Positions 5,953 through 6,064 of a stretch of DNA of 6,064 nt are shown here, piece by piece (the first letter of the stretch is position 1; each line of letters begins with the position of its first letter). Position numbers and translations under genes: made by a program. This stretch comes from CAZTVF01 sp964616985 (GTDB lineage: Bacteria; Planctomycetota; Phycisphaerae; SM23-33): NCBI GenBank assembly GCA_964616985.1, contig CAZTVF010000190.1, forward strand, positions 1 through 6,064. Direction: 5' to 3'. The notes under the pieces were generated by a model. That model searched no databases and was not told the DNA's origin. It was given only the letters and a program-made list of their open reading frames with translations.

Positions 5953-6064
5953 CGGTCGCAATGGACCTGAACATCAAGGACATGTTCTTCGACCGCCAGG
6001 CCGTCATCGACGCCGTCGACAAGGCCACGGCCAAGGCCCTCAGCCGGGCCGGCGGCAGCACGCG
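5949..6064 (+). CDS. Probable HK97 gp10-like tail-completion protein, N-terminus (3' partial)
   Basis: ATG 5949 overlaps the preceding stop as ATGA, with GAGG at 5937-5940, 8 nt upstream. Thirty-eight codons are visible before the window ends. LNIKDMFFDRQAVIDAVDKA, then TAKALSRAGG, reads as a short strand and a long amphipathic helix leading toward the basic region usual in HK97 gp10-like/virion morphogenesis proteins, which act at the head-tail junction. The signature part lies outside the window, so the family call is tentative; that it is a real coding start is well supported. Confidence 0.5.
   Translation, partial: MTVAMDLNIKDMFFDRQAVIDAVDKATAKALSRAGGST

Overview
This window is a GC-rich stretch (roughly two-thirds G+C by eye) whose genes all lie on the plus strand. 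They are packed with 1-nt gaps, GTGA/ATGA stop-start overlaps and good Shine-Dalgarno sequences. I read it as part of the virion-structure operon of a tailed phage or prophage, running from capsid genes to head-completion genes to fibre-like genes. The protein types (a protease/major-capsid fusion followed by a DUF2190 protein, a short joining-type protein, a small coiled-coil/membrane protein and a terminator-like protein) resemble, from memory, prophage modules of Planctomycetes and related environmental bacteria. That host assignment is inference. A run of exactly 100 Ns marks the sequence as a draft or metagenomic scaffold.

Layout: 1-1725 is the 3' part of a prohead protease/major capsid protein fusion, with a plausible internal start at 286. 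A perfect 14-bp palindrome (1729-1742) sits in the only notable intergenic space. 1757-2431 is a DUF2190-type decoration protein with an added fibre-like C-terminal half. 2433-2819 is a probable head-tail joining protein, 2816-3052 a 78-aa coiled-coil plus single-TM protein, and 3054-3491 a probable tail-terminator/completion protein. 3495-3613 starts a fibre-like protein that runs into the gap (3614-3713), and 3714-3910 is the 3' end of a CDS that may be the same gene. 3912-4457 encodes an aromatic-rich protein of unknown function and 4469-4738 a small unknown protein. 4738-5952 is a 404-aa fibre/baseplate-like protein with six 28-31-residue repeats. 5949 to the window end begins a probable HK97-gp10-like tail-completion protein.

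Working together (inference): the fusion makes the maturation protease and the capsid shell, and the DUF2190 protein decorates the shell. The 2433, 3054 and 5949 products are candidates for the connector and neck. The 3495-5952 block looks like a fibre/adhesion cassette placed between head-completion genes. I found no tRNA, CRISPR array, integrase, transposase, defence gene or clear promoter. I see no convincing undescribed system; the most interesting points are the internal capsid start, the fibre-bearing decoration protein, the repeat fibre, and the unassembled gap at a likely fibre repeat.
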